Assembly: GCA_023052935.1 (NCBI GenBank)
Contig: CM041295.1
Location: forward strand, 163,976,366-164,040,365
Length of the DNA: 64,000 nucleotides
Direction: 5' to 3'
From: Piezodorus guildinii
Lineage: Eukaryota; Arthropoda; Insecta; Hemiptera; Pentatomidae
Shown: positions 34,022 through 46,379 of the stretch, piece by piece
How positions within the stretch are numbered: the first letter of the stretch is position 1
Layout of the letters: every line of letters begins with the position of its first letter
The notes under the pieces: model-generated
What the model was told of the DNA's origin: nothing
What the model saw: only the letters and a program-made list of their open reading frames with translations
The model's database searches: none
Position numbers and translations under genes: made by a program

Positions 34022-36060
34022 CGGGTCTACCATCTAGCTGTTCTATATGAACTGTGCGCCTCTTTTTAGGCTCCCGAAGACTGTCGATCGTGATGAGATT
34101 GTGTTCCCTGATCGCGGTTACCCTGAAAGGGCCTTCTTACCGGAGCAGCTCCTTCCCCCTATTGGTAGCCAGTTTGCGATAGACGATAGTGCCTATCTTG
34201 ATGTCGCCCATCTGATCCCGCAGTTTGAGGTTTTTCCGCTCCACTCACCTACGTTTCTCCTGCTTTATTTTGTTCCGCACCTTGCCCCACACTTTACTTA
34301 TCTCGACCATACTGGCCACGATGTCGCTGACGTATCGCTCGTTCGTAGTGGTATCCATCCAGTCGCGACGCTGCCCGCGCAACCCGAATAAAACCTCATT
34401 AGGGGAGAACCCAGTGACGGAGTAGATGGAGTGGTTGTAGGCCACAATTGCCTTCTTCATAACCACGTCCGGCTTCAAACCCTTCTCGCCCTGATACACG
34501 CGGAGGTGATCGCTCAGAGTGCTATGCAGCCTCTCAATGCTACCCCTACTTTTCGGATGACCCGGCGTTGTGAAATGCCATGTTATCTCTAGACGTTTCG
34601 CTTCTTCCCGTATCGCGGCGTTATCGAATTCCCGTCCCCTATCCGAAGAAATTCTCCCTGGTACCCCATACAATTGCATCCACACATGAAGAGCCTCTAA
34701 TACTGCTTCTGCGGACTTATCGAGCACCTGGTACCCCATGGCCACCTTGCTAAAGAGGTCTATAACGGTGACCCACTTGTAACCTCTCAAGGTGAAAGTG
34801 TCGATTTGGAGGTCTTGGAGAGGCGCGTCCCTTGTAGGTATCTCTTTCTGGATACCCCGCGGGGGGTGACGCTCGTATTTCGTGCGACTCCGATCCTCTC
34901 GGAGCGCCATATGCGTCGAACCTTGTCCCAAATAGTAGCGTTCCCCACGTAAAGGTGGTGCTCTTTCCTCGGTTCCGATGCATCCAGCAACGCCATGCAA
35001 ATCTGATCGTCGTGGACCCCCGGTTAAGACCAGATGATATAAATTTTGCTCTTACCGTATGTGCGATATTCGATTTTTACCGTCCTCTCGGTACGCGTTT
35101 TCCAAATGACCTGGCGACGCTGATCATTGATGATTTCGTCTATCTCCTCCATTTCCACCGGCCTATCCTCCGCTGAGCTCCCGTCCTCCGGCGATTCCGC
35201 ATCACCCTCCACACCCGCAGCACCAGCTTCTCCCTCGCCGTTTAGTGTCCAATCGCTCAAAAACTGCCGTCGCGGAACGGCTCTCCCTCCTCGACGGCAT
35301 TGATCATAATGGCTCGCGACAGCCAGTCCGCCACCCACTTACGGATGTTATGTTCCATTACCGGCGTCACGACAAGCTTAGCCCCGTTTTTCAGCAAATT
35401 ATTAATAGGGACCAGATATTCCAAAGCGGGGGATCGGATAACGTTCGTCCACAGTATTATCGTTTAGGAGCCGATAATATATCACCACCCAGTACCTTTC
35501 GGTATTGTCCCCTGGGGTCGCCTTCTTTTTCACCACCCACAAGGGGCTGTTATACGGTGAAGTGCTGTTAATGATGATCCCCTGAGCCAGTAGACTGTCC
35601 AATTCCTCCCGAATGTGCTTGCCTAGCGCCTGAGGATACCGTCGTTCCTTTACATAAGTGATCCGTTCTTGTTTCAGGGAGATCTCGTGCACCGCCTTCC
35701 CGTCACGCCCAAGATCTCACCTTCTCGAAAAAAAATGTCGTCAAATTCCGCCCTGTCAAGGTCCCTCCAGTCGTCAACTTTATTAACTGCGCCTATCCGC
35801 ACCTTGTTTCCACTTGCGATTTCCCGACATGTGTATGTCTGTTGTCCGAGCCTAATGCTCCAGATCCCCTGGCTGTTTCTAACTCTTGCCCCTACCCGTC
35901 CTAGCAGGTTGCACCCCTGGTACTCCCGGGTCATGTTACCCACTATATGTACCTTCAAATTTCCCCTTTTCAATCCATTTAGGCTCTATGTTCGGAAAAA
36001 AACATGTTGGCACCTAAATGTACTAGCATATAAAACCTGCGAAAAATTGTCGCGCTTGGT
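34022..36060 (-). pseudogene. Gypsy/errantivirus-like pol remnant (protease, RT start, integrase)
   Basis: Read on the minus strand, in several frames with frameshifts. (1) About 36050-35980: a degraded region where an aspartic protease would lie. (2) 35973-35674: linker before RT, ending EGEILGVTGR. (3) 35692-35402: RT fingers (YPQALGKHIREELDSLLAQG, SPYNSPLWVVKKK). It stops just before the palm; RT motifs with the catalytic aspartates and nearly all of RNase H are deleted, and the sequence resumes at the RNase H end (VADWLSR, about 35330). (4) 35000-34245: integrase core with DD35E: D67 in LQIDTF, D120 in SSDRGREF and E156 in SIERLHS, all present. The zinc-binding part lies in another frame (34996-34787). 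(5) 34250-34022: a GPY/F-type C-terminal region with a frameshift. No gag or env was seen. It cannot be functional. Confidence 0.85.
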
Positions 36061-36100
36061 GTCACATTCACCTTTAGTTTTCTAAGGGTCTCGACGTCCA

Positions 36101-36279
36101 GTCAATTTTTGAAATGCTAAATTACATGAATTTATTTTTCTCATGAATATCCTATTATTTATAATAATTAATAATTGACTAGATTATTAATAATTAAGTA
36201 AACCTCGTGAGCTGAAGAATTTGAATTATCAACAGATGAGAACTAATAAGTATATATATAATAAGACTATGGTATAAAA

Positions 36280-36316
<37 letters not shown>

Positions 36317-37383
36317 TATATATATATATATTATATATATATTTTATAAAGATAGTCTTATTACATGATTTTGATCCAAGATATATTTTTTCATGAAATA
36401 CGTTATACTGTAAGTAGAATGCATGCAACAGGATAACAATGTTCAACAATTAAATATCACGTTTCTGATCACGTGCAAATGAATGAATTAGGAAAATGTC
36501 TCTGTAACTTCAGACTTTAAAACCCTAATAATTGTATACATTATTCAAATCTGAGATGCTCAATGCAGTTTGTTTACGAAATCAAAGATACCCCATTCTG
36601 TTAATTTACTAAAATACAATGAAAACGAAATTTATTCCAGGATTGTAATAACAAGAGTTTATTATTTTACATAGCATAAAATAATATTCTTACGAAATAA
36701 CTTTATAATAATAATATTATTTTAAAATAATTATCTAATCCAACTATCAACGATGACAGGAGATCTAGAAAAAAAAATGTATTTGCAACAGTTATTCACA
36801 ACCAATCCTTACCACCTTCCACTCGTGAATGTTGAACAATTTTTTAATGTTTATTACTACTCAAATATTACTTAAACAAATTATATTCACTGTTATGTTC
36901 TTTATTTCATTTGACTAACCTCAATCTATCAGAAAATTATTTATTTTCCGATATCGTTCATATTATGTGGGCCCCACTTCGTTAAAGGTCTTTAATACAA
37001 AAGTGTTTTTTTATTTTTAAAACTTTGATGTCAGTTTTCAATAGTCCAAAAATATTCGCGAAACTAGTTATTTGAGACATATTCGGAATAAATTGATAAA
37101 TCCTTATGTCAAATATACATAAAGAAAAAAATAGTTAATCCTCATGCATTATTTAAGAAACAATATTAGAAGATAGGTTATAAGAAAATTATATTATTAT
37201 CTTAAATGATTTGAAGGAACTTACATTATGCTAACTTTCATTAGCTGATTGCAAATGTGAAATTATGAAGGTCGCTAAGATTTTATTCATGAGGAAAACC
37301 ACTTTATTTGCTCATGTTTATCGCATTTTACCCATTTAAAGTGTTTGTTTGGACAATTATCTCCAAATACACATCTCACAGCG

Positions 37384-37416
<33 letters not shown>

Positions 37417-39253
37417 TCTTAGATAATTTCAGTTTCCATTTAAGCCTTTTGTATTTCCTTGCCAATTTCAATCCTCGAATAAAAACATATAAAAAAGTTT
37501 TAGCAATATTATCGATCGGTTGATTTCCATCCAACAAGTTTAAAAAAACCAACGTTTTCTTTAACAAAAAGTTTAACCACACTAGAAAGAACTTGGAATA
37601 ATTTGCCCTTCGTCGACCAGTTTAGGAAGCAAAACACTATCAACTCAAACAAGGGTTATATAACAAGAAAAACGATTTCTTTAGTGATTAAAGAAATAAT
37701 CTTGAAGTGTCATTCGACGATTACATAAAACGTGCTGTATTTAATACTATTAATACGATTTTATCTTTGTTAACAAAGTTGGATGTTGTGACCGTGCTCA
37801 GTGATAAGGTTTAGTAATTATCGCTTTTCTTAATAATAAATACACCATTTATAAGGTGAAAAAAAGTATACTAATCCATATTTGAATGGTTATTTATTAA
37901 ATAAGGATATATTATGAGAGACTAATGCTGTAAATAGCAAGAGATAAGCGGCCGAGCTTTACGACAAATACCATAAATAGCTTAAGATCAAATTACTACC
38001 GATTTCCGAATTAATAATAGTTAATGAATAGAGACGCTGATTCCCAAAATGTACTATATCCACTATAGACAATTTTACAGAAAACGCAAAAATCGGTCAT
38101 TTATTTATTATTGAACAAATTTACTTCATTATTTTTTTTTGTTTAATTAATTTTTTTTTTACTCTGTTAACAACATTTTCACACGAAATCATTGCACTTT
38201 TTGGATGAATTTTTAACAACAAAATATGGATATAGTACTTTTTGGAAGAATATAACAGTCATCATAACCTTTCTCATACAACATTACTCATAACTAACGT
38301 CTTTATTATGTTATTTACTAAGTTATGTATATTTTCTTATTCTCCCGCTGAGAAATATCTTTCCTTGTTGATTAGTTACATTTGATTATCTATTCTTCAT
38401 AAAGAAAGCCAATATTCAAAGGACCTTTTATTTATTTATTGCACTATAATAACCAACTATGTAATTATGAAGTTTATTTAGAACTTTTATTTACTATTTA
38501 TGTAAATTCAGCAAATTTAATTATGATATTAACTACGTGCAAACAATATTTAACTATAGTGACTGATAAAATAATAACTTTTGAGCTTTTCTTTTAGTCT
38601 TTTTAACTGTTTCAAAAAAATCTATTAGGATAGATCAGGCTTTCCAATTCCAATTCCAACCATTTGCTGGATCAAATACCATTATTCTATTAAAATGTGA
38701 GTTTATGGAAAATTTTATACATAATTTATGTGGCTGCAAAAGAAATACTACGAAAAAAAATTAATTAAATTGAGAACCTATAAGAACCAAAGCGAGGCAA
38801 CTGAGTAAAACGCCTACAACTAATTATTAGGTAAAAACCATTGATCAAAATATTAGCGGTGATTCCAGAAGTGCTAAATGAACCAATAAAAATGAAATAA
38901 ATGAAGAAAACAATAAATTGATGGTAATATATTATAGGGTTTTATGATTCTGCTGTATAATAGGAAATATAGTACCTTTTGGAAGGAAATGTTTTTAGTA
39001 AGTTTTGGAATGAAAAGAAATCTGCCTTTTTAAATGATCTATATGATGGTATGCAATTTCCAAATACGTTTTTAAAGGATTTTCATGTTTTTTAAATAAA
39101 ATATAATGACGGATTGAGATAAAACTAAACCATTAGAATAAAAATATGTCAAAATCTCGATTTCTAAAAAAATGTCTATTAGTATCTTTTTGGAAATCCA
39201 CGTCTCAATTGGACACAAAATTCTGTTCAGCAATTTCAAGTCAAAGATGATAG
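36101..39253. other. No recognisable gene or repeat
   Basis: Very AT-rich, with poly(A) at about 37390-37415. The one structured item is the AT palindrome at 36256-36363, listed separately. Confidence 0.5.
36256..36363. repeat. AT-rich cruciform-prone palindrome
   Basis: TAATAAGACTAT near 36260 is followed by AAAATTTATAT, a TA-rich centre, TATATTTTATAA and ATAGTCTTATTA near 36350-36362. The non-TA outer arms are exact reverse complements over 12 bp, so the whole of about 105 bp can fold into one hairpin. Confidence 0.75.
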
Positions 39254-39440
39254 TGAGCCCCAAGTGGCGAAGCGCTTTAAACTGTCAGTTTAGAATTATC
39301 GAATCATAAGAGATAGCGGTTCGAATCTGGCCTAAGTGGGTTAAAACTTGTTTTGGGTTGAATGCATCATAACATTCTCCCAATAGCCTCGTGACCTGTG
39401 AGATGAGGTGTCCTTTCTGCCTAATTCAGATCAAAAAACG
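39254..39440 (+). mobile_element. tRNA-derived SINE, type 3
   Basis: tRNA-like head with box A AGTGGCGAAGCG (39263-39274) and box B GCGGTTCGAATCTGG (39316-39330) at the expected spacing of about 50 bp. The body does not match SINE types 1 or 2, and no second copy was seen in the window. A decayed tRNA pseudogene is the alternative. Confidence 0.6.
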
Positions 39441-39968
39441 ACGTCCCAAATAAATGAAACAAAGGAATCAAACATGGAACATATCCCACATACTGGTTTG
39501 AAATAACTCAGATTACATCACCTGGCACATGACACTTATTTTCACAGAAAAGTATCCATTTATAGATATTAGTCACTCACTATTTTTTTTTTTTTTTTTT
39601 TTTTTTTTTACAGCTTGGGTCTCACGAACTCCTTGAATGCTACGGTCTTTCGCAAAGTTTGCGAAAACCAGCATTCTAACTAAAGTGAATTAAAACAAAA
39701 TTTCTGGAGCACGCGGCTCACTACATTCACCAACTACTTTCTTGAAATAAATTTAAAAGATCTCGATTTTTTATTAAATATTATAACATTAGAAATTTCT
39801 TTATTTTTTTAATTTATCTGTACACACGACCTTTAATGTTTGAAACCAAATCAATTTGGTCAATGCATTTTTGATATAAAGTTATGCAGGTTACGTAATA
39901 AAAGAAAAAAGAAAATGGTGTAAATATAGAGGAAAGAGGCACATAAGAAAATATATATAATAAAATAA
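39441..39968. other. Poly(T) tract and unassigned sequence
   Basis: Poly(T) at about 39582-39609, possibly the 3' tail of a minus-strand retrocopy I cannot identify. TTTCGCAAA-G-TTTGCGAAA (39648-39666) is a 9-bp-arm palindrome. The left target duplication of the Jockey element is at 39956-39968. Confidence 0.5.
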
Positions 39969-40167
39969 GGAGTCCACGTCTAGCAGCCGTAGGGTACAGT
40001 TCAGTGGTCTAATCAGTCTCTCCTTTAGTCAGTGATTTTATTACAGTCATTCTTTTTTCTTTCGAAAAATCTTTTATTTTGTGTTTCTCATTTGTTTGTT
40101 ACTCAAATTGTTCACCAATCAAACAAATACAAACAAGAGTGCCCCGGTCGGGGGCCAAGCACGAACT

Positions 40168-41304
40168 ATGGCCGAACAGACAGCCAGCACGTCAACAAAA
40201 CGTAAAAGAGGTGAGTTAAACATTGAAACCTCCAATAGTTATGATATACTTTCCGATTTAGATGAAGAAGATACCGAAATCTTAAAAAACATAATAAGTC
40301 AAAAACAGAGCAAAAGTCAATATCCCCCCATAATAGTAAATTCATCTTACAACAACATCAGTGGTGCTATTAACAATTTAAAATTAAAAGTGAAAGACTT
40401 AAATATAAAATATAATATGAACAAAACCACAATCTATGTTCAAAATAGTGAAGACTTTGAACTTGTAAAAAATTTCTTAAAAGATCTCAATCTCGGCTTT
40501 CACACGTTCACTCCAAAAAGTGAAACGAAACCTAAAATTATTTTAAAAGGTATGCCTCCTCAGTTCCCCATTGAAGAAATTTCGACTGACCTACAAAATC
40601 AAGGTTTAGCCATTCATAAAATCTACCAAATGGAGAAAAAATCTGCCAACGGGTCTATAAAGCTTCCGATATTAATAGTAATTTTAGACAATAAAGAACA
40701 GCTAGCCAAATTAAATAACATTCGCTATAGTTGTAACATTGTAATAAAATGGGAAAAATATAGATCCAACAAAACTTTAACTCAATGTTACAAGTGTCAA
40801 GAATTTAACCACGTGGCACGTAATTGCTTTAAAAATCCAAAATGTCTGAAATGTGCCGAAGACCATCTTTCAAAGGACTGCCCAAATACATTAATCGACG
40901 GATTCAAACCCAAATGTTGTAATTGCTCCGATGAACATTTTTCAAATTCCACGGAATGTACGAAATATCAAAGAAATCTCGAATTACAGTTAAGCAAAAA
41001 AAATCCAGCACTTCGAGCTATCCCACGAAAAACATTTAAACAAACCGACCAAGAATTTCCAGTTCTACCAACCCCGAAATCTCCGTGGCCTCAAAACACA
41101 TTCTCTCCGAAAACCGCCAACAACACCTCTAACGAACCTACCATGTCTGATTGTTTTAAAGAGATAAAAAATATATTCAATTTATTTAATGTAAGTAAAT
41201 TAATTACAAACTTTAAAAAAATTTTATTACAACTAAAAAGCGCCGAAGATGGCATGTCAAAAATCTTTATTCTCGTAGAAGGATTACTTTCTATGTTGGA
41301 TTAA
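40168..41304 (+). CDS. Jockey-clade ORF1, gag-like nucleic-acid-binding protein
   Basis: 378 residues from the ATG at 40168; the frame is open further up to 40081 but without ATG. Residues about 120-205 resemble the domain that precedes the zinc knuckles in Jockey ORF1 proteins (start ILKGMPPQFPIEEI). Three CCHC-type knuckles follow: C207-x2-C210-x4-H215-x4-C220, C226-x2-C229-x3-H233-x4-C238 and C250-x2-C253-x3-H257-x6-C264. Such proteins bind the element RNA and form the particle used for reverse transcription. The N-terminus is rich in Thr/Ser/Lys and acidic residues; the C-terminus is hydrophobic. No stop or frameshift was found, so this frame could still be functional. Confidence 0.9.
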   Translation: MAEQTASTSTKRKRGELNIETSNSYDILSDLDEEDTEILKNIISQKQSKSQYPPIIVNSSYNNISGAINNLKLKVKDLNIKYNMNKTTIYVQNSEDFELVKNFLKDLNLGFHTFTPKSETKPKIILKGMPPQFPIEEISTDLQNQGLAIHKIYQMEKKSANGSIKLPILIVILDNKEQLAKLNNIRYSCNIVIKWEKYRSNKTLTQCYKCQEFNHVARNCFKNPKCLKCAEDHLSKDCPNTLIDGFKPKCCNCSDEHFSNSTECTKYQRNLELQLSKKNPALRAIPRKTFKQTDQEFPVLPTPKSPWPQNTFSPKTANNTSNEPTMSDCFKEIKNIFNLFNVSKLITNFKKILLQLKSAEDGMSKIFILVEGLLSMLD

Positions 41305-41556
41305 TGGTCATTCTATTATGCAAAAATAATCGTAATGTTTATTTGTTCAAATCTCTTATGAGTGTTAGCGATGTAAAGTTGTTTATACACAGTGTCTTGC
41401 TAAATTCCTATTGTATAAGCTGCTGTACGAACAACTTTAGCCTTAGCTTCAATTTCACAATAATAATTATCAGCGATCTTTATATCCCGTACTCTTTTAC
41501 AACATACTTTCTTGTTTACATTACAATAGGGGCTACAACTCATTCGGAAAATTCTA

Positions 41557-44236
41557 ATGACTAGTGCCAATAGTAAAATTAAACTTATGATGTGGAACGC
41601 ACAAACTATTCGCGGAAACGATGTAGAATTTAAATTATTTTTAAATCATAATCAACCCCATTTAGTCTCTGTTTGTGAAACACGTCTTTCTGAAACTGAT
41701 CGTTTCTCTCTTCCGGGATATGCCATTTACAGACGTGACCGTAGTAGAGCTGGAGGGGGGGTCATGCTTTTAGTGCGGTCCGATATTCAGCATCATTTTA
41801 TACACGTTCCTGACTTAATGTTTACCGAAGCCGTCGCTATTAATACAATTATTAACAACAAGTCAACCACTGTAATATCTGTATATATCCCACCAAATAA
41901 AATAAATATCCCAGATATTAGTAATCTATTTAATTTAAATAAACAAGTTATCATTTTTGGCGATCTAAACGCCAAACACACACAGTGGAACTGGAACAAA
42001 TAAAAACGGTAAATTAATTCTAAATTTTATCGTAAAAAACCATATTCAATTACACAGTCCGTCTGAACCAACCCATATACCGACTCAACGTAATTACAAA
42101 CCTAGCATCATCGATTTGGCTCTTACAAAAAATATTTACAACTTATCACCTCTTATTGCTTTACCATGTTTAAATTCGGACCACAATCCCGTGATTTTTC
42201 GTATACAATCTCCTTTACCAAAAATTTCCAAAATACTCAAATTTTCGCTCAAAGACGCTGACTGGCCAAAGTTCAGGAAAGAGCTAGATTCCCGAATCAA
42301 TATAAACCCAACCATAAATAATTCGAAAGAAATCGATACCACACTAATCGCTTTTTATGAACATATAAAATTATCCATGTCCTTATCCATTCCACAACAA
42401 TATTACCACCCGTATTGTCATAATAATTTACCATATCGACTCAGAGCATTAATATATTTAAAAAATAGATTAAAAAGATATTTCCAGCGTAACAAAATTC
42501 CAAAAACCAAATTAGTCTATAATAAACTAAACAGTTACATTAAAAAACGTCTCCATGACTGGAAAAACGAAAACTGGGCTACGGTTTTGAAATCTTGTCA
42601 GCCAGGGGACAATAACATGTGGAAAATTCACAAAAATTTAACTAAGCAGTCCCCGAAAATTCCACCTTTAAAAAATAACGACGGCTACGCATATCTGGAC
42701 AGGGAAAAAGCTCAGCTATTAGTCATGCATTTCCAGACAACTCATTCAATCACCTCTCTCCTTGGTTCAAATCACCACAACCGTAAAATTCTAAAATCCG
42801 TCCGCGATTATTTAAAATCACCTTTTATTGTTAATTTCTCTTCCATCTCTCCGAAAGAAATCGCAAATATCATTAAAGAATTGAAACCAAAAAAAGCCCC
42901 AGGTGATGACAGCATCCCCTCCTTAGTTATTAAAAATCTAAGCCGAAAATCGATTTATTTTTTAACTAAAGTATTTAATTGCACATTGAGATATAGCTAC
43001 TTTCCTATCATCTGGAAAACTTCCAAAACTATAGTAATGAAAAAACCGAATAAAGACCATAGTAATGTTTCGAACTACAGACCTATAAGTCTACTAAATA
43101 TACTTTCTAAAATTCTGGAGAAACTAATTCTCAAAAGAATTAACAAGCACATTAGAGTAAAGAACCTCCTAATAGATGAACAATTTGGTTTTAGAAATCA
43201 CCACTGCACTATTGACCAATTAGCACGACTTACTGACTTCATCACAAAAGCCTTTAACGAACGCAAACATACCGGCATGCTCCTTCTAGACCTCGAAAAA
43301 GCATTTGATACCATTTGGCACTCCGGGCTCATATACAAATTAATCTCATTCAACTTCCCACCATACCTGATTCACATCATTCACTCCTATTTAACAAATA
43401 GACAGTTTTATATTCAAGTTGGCACATCTACTTCCGACATCCTCCCCATCTCAGCGGGTCTTCCTCAAGGCTCTTGCCTATCTCCAATCCTATTTAATTT
43501 ATTCATTTCTGACTTACCAGCCCATCCATTTGTGACGAGGTCATTATACGCTGATGATACAGCATTGTATACCTCATCATATCGCATCGATACAATAGTG
43601 AATCGCCTTCAACAATATTTTAAAAAATTTCACAAATATTGCATAAAATGGAAATTGAAAATTAATCCCACCAAATCCGAAGCAATTCTTTTCACTAAAC
43701 GTCGCCCACAAATCAACCACCAAATCAAGATAAATTCGGCTCTCATCCCTTGGTCAAAATCCGTACAGTACCTAGGCATAACACTAGACAAATCTCTTAC
43801 ATTCACAGACCATATCAATAGAAAAATCGATAAAGCCAAAAAATTAATATTTAAAATGTTCCCATACTTCAACAAAAAATCCCATTTGAGCTCTCATAAC
43901 AAATTAATAATATACAAATCAGTTATTCGCCCGTTAATCACATACGCCTCGCCAGTCTGGAGCTCAACCTGCTTGACTAACTACCAAAAACTTGAAAGAA
44001 TTCAAAATCTATCAATGCGGATAATTAACAACTACCCCCGCTACACTAAAATATCATCTATGCTCCAGGACTTACAGCTTCCAACAATTAAACATTTTGT
44101 CCATACTCAAACAACTTCTTACTTCAGTAAAACACCAGTCTCCAAAAATCCTTTAATAAAGGAAATCGGTAACTATAATAAAGCATCTCTAAAACGCTAC
44201 ACTCATAAAAGAACTAAACATGTGTTGCTAACTTAA
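41557..44236 (+). pseudogene. Jockey-clade ORF2, endonuclease-reverse transcriptase with one frameshift
   Basis: Starts at the ATG at 41557. The apurinic-type endonuclease reads KLMMWNAQTI, CETRLSETDRF, RRDRSRAGGG and IFGDLNAKHTQWN, then hits a stop at 42001-42003. From about 42002 the next frame continues with the last endonuclease motif, SDHNPVIF (about 42175), so a single-base indel near 42000 is the only lesion. The reverse transcriptase follows: NYRPISLL, motif A LLLDLEKAFD (about 43280), motif B GLPQGSCLSP, motif C LYADD (about 43547), then the thumb and YLGITLDKSL. It ends at 44236. Undamaged it would have roughly 890 residues, usual for the clade. The second part has no ATG of its own near 42116. 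An assembly or sequencing error at 42000 could mimic the lesion. Confidence 0.92.
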
Positions 44237-44523
44237 ACTAGTTTATCTTAATTTCTAATTTTATATTATCAATTGTGTTATCTGTTTTTTTTTTGTTTTT
44301 TTTATATGTAGGTTTTTTATTTAGTTTTTCCTACTACCATAGTTAATATCAATTTAATTTTACCACTAATTATAGATTAGATAATTAGATTATAACTACC
44401 AAATGAACCAAACATTTGATGATTGTAAGGATGTCTCATCCGAAATCATTTATAAATTGTTTGTCAATATGTAAAAATGTAAATAAAGTTTATTTTCTTC
44501 TTCTTTCTTCTATAATAAAATAA

Positions 44524-44869
44524 ATAAATTCTCTGGACTCTTCAGAGTTTCTCTTAGATTTTGCACTGAGTGTTATTAACTATTTATTAATTATTATATA
44601 AATATTGTCTTCAAAATCAATATAAGTTATAGCTTTTTTCATTAAAATACCGTTTTTTACGTTAAATAATATTTTTTTGTTTATGCACTATATATATCTA
44701 TATTTATTAATACTGCTCTAGTTTCAGGAAAATTGTCAACCTAAAAAAACTATCCTCCATTTACTGCTTATTTATCATACTTTATATTTATACATATTTT
44801 TGCTATTTATACTGTGAGTGGTTAATAATTTCTTTAAAAACCTCTACCTCTACATCTGTTTAACAGTGT
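44524..44869. other. No recognisable feature
   Basis: AT-rich, nothing assigned. Confidence 0.5.
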
Positions 44870-45095
44870 TGGGTTTAGAACTTACAGAGATTCGTACCGT
44901 TTCACGGCCAACGACAACGGTCGTGCAAGGAGGTGGTTAGGCAAAGGCAGGCTCAGCCTTCAAGTTATTCCCCAATTTTTGAGTACCTACTTTTTAGAGG
45001 CTGGGTGTGATCTAGGAGGGTCTCCATATCCCAGGGTCGCTTAACGGCTGAATTAAAAGAATAAATAACTCTACCACAGCCGGTACAACAAATAA
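44870..45095 (-). mobile_element. tRNA-SINE type 1 (copy S1d)
   Basis: On the minus strand: CAGCCGTTAAGCGACCCTGGG, AGACCCTCCTAGATCACACC, CAGCCTCTAAAAAGTAGGTA and CGTTGGCCGTGAAACGG, the same order as S1c. The tRNA-like head is largely lost. Confidence 0.65.
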
Positions 45096-46379
45096 ACAAA
45101 AAAGTACTTAAAATGAAGAAATTTTGAAAATCAAGCCTTGTCCCACAATTTCAATAAGTATGACCTAGCAGATGAAAAATTGCGTAGATACTACGAGTTT
45201 AACCGAAATCCTTTTGAACTATGAAAATAATAAAAGTGAATTATACTATGTGATGCTAGCAGTAAGTTTATTTTTGTGCAGAATTCGCTCTACCACTCCA
45301 GGCATTTACAAATTTTGATTTTGGTCTGGTCCTAATTGCATTTACAGAAACACTGAATATTATGCGATGTGACATTCAATGGTAAGAATCATTTCCGATA
45401 CCATAAATTCTTCAATCCTCACAAAATACTCGGTTTTATGAGAGTATCGCAAAGGAAATCAAATTTTAAACATAAGATATTTCTTGGTTGGGACAACAGG
45501 ACGCAGTTATCATATTGCATGACCGGTGTTTTCAACCGGTTACCACACTGATAAGGAACCTTAGTGTTAAATACAAATAGCTGTTTCATCATCTTAAGTT
45601 TGATTCAATATTTCCATCGTAGCGAAACTTTTATTTTACAGTATCATTTATTTCTCAAAACCTACTTCAAAGAAATTCTTGGGGGTCGCGATGAAATACC
45701 AAGTTCCTTCCCTAGCTTGATCTCTTTGGGAAGTGTTTCAATTAAATCCTAAGACGTTCGCTGATTACATATGTATGTACCGAATCGAGGCATTGAAGAA
45801 TGGCGAGCAGGATTCCAGGAGATCACAACGCTTCTCTCTTAACCCTGTAAATGATAGAGTAAGGGTAAAATTACTAGCCAGAAGGGAACTTGTTGGGATG
45901 ACAGACCGAAGGCCATGTTTTGGTAACATCCATATTTTAATTAAAACTAGTTATCTTTTAGGAATGACGTAGGTTGTGAAGCCCGTAATTTTCATATCCA
46001 ATATCAAAATCTAATGAGCGCAATACATAACTGTCACTTTCCTTCTCAAATTAATAATGTTTAAGTTGAAAAAACAATTAAATTGTTTCCATAGGAACAT
46101 TTATTGTAGATTAAATAATATAACAATAAATATTATAGTCTACAACAATCACTCGATGTCATTTTCGTCAGTTAGCGTTACCTTTTACAGTTTTTTATGA
46201 CAGATAACATTTTTAAAAATTAATCTTTAGTTTTCTAGCTGGGAAAAAAAACGAATAAATAAAAAAAAAATAAAATAAATAAATAAAATAACTGAACAAT
46301 ATTTCTGCGGAATCTACTTCGTTTGCTTATCGAATTATTTCATATTCCCCTGTTTTAATCAATATTAACAAGCAGAAGT
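45096..46379. other. No recognisable gene or repeat
   Basis: Short open frames at 45369-45551, 45564-45752 and 45733-45972 show no recognisable motif. Confidence 0.45.

Larger units (their letters stand above)
39969..44510 (+). mobile_element. Near-intact Jockey-clade LINE with 13-bp target duplications
   Basis: Flanked by TATAATAAAATAA at 39956-39968 and 44511-44523, a perfect 13-bp duplication that defines a 4542-bp insertion. Order: about 200-bp 5' untranslated region, ORF1 (gag-like), a 252-bp gap, ORF2 (endonuclease plus reverse transcriptase, one frameshift), then a 3' untranslated region of about 270 bp with AATAAA near 44481. The 3' end is a pyrimidine-rich run (TTTTCTTCTTCTTTCTTC) and not poly(A), which is unusual for Jockey relatives. 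The full 5' end and the single lesion mark it as a recent, full-length copy. Confidence 0.92.

Noticed and set aside
34047..34391. 114-codon plus-strand open frame
   Set aside because: Lies opposite the gypsy-like integrase, which has clear motifs on the minus strand; the GC-rich antisense strand stays open by chance. The same applies to plus-strand frames at 35245-35571 and 35669-36085.
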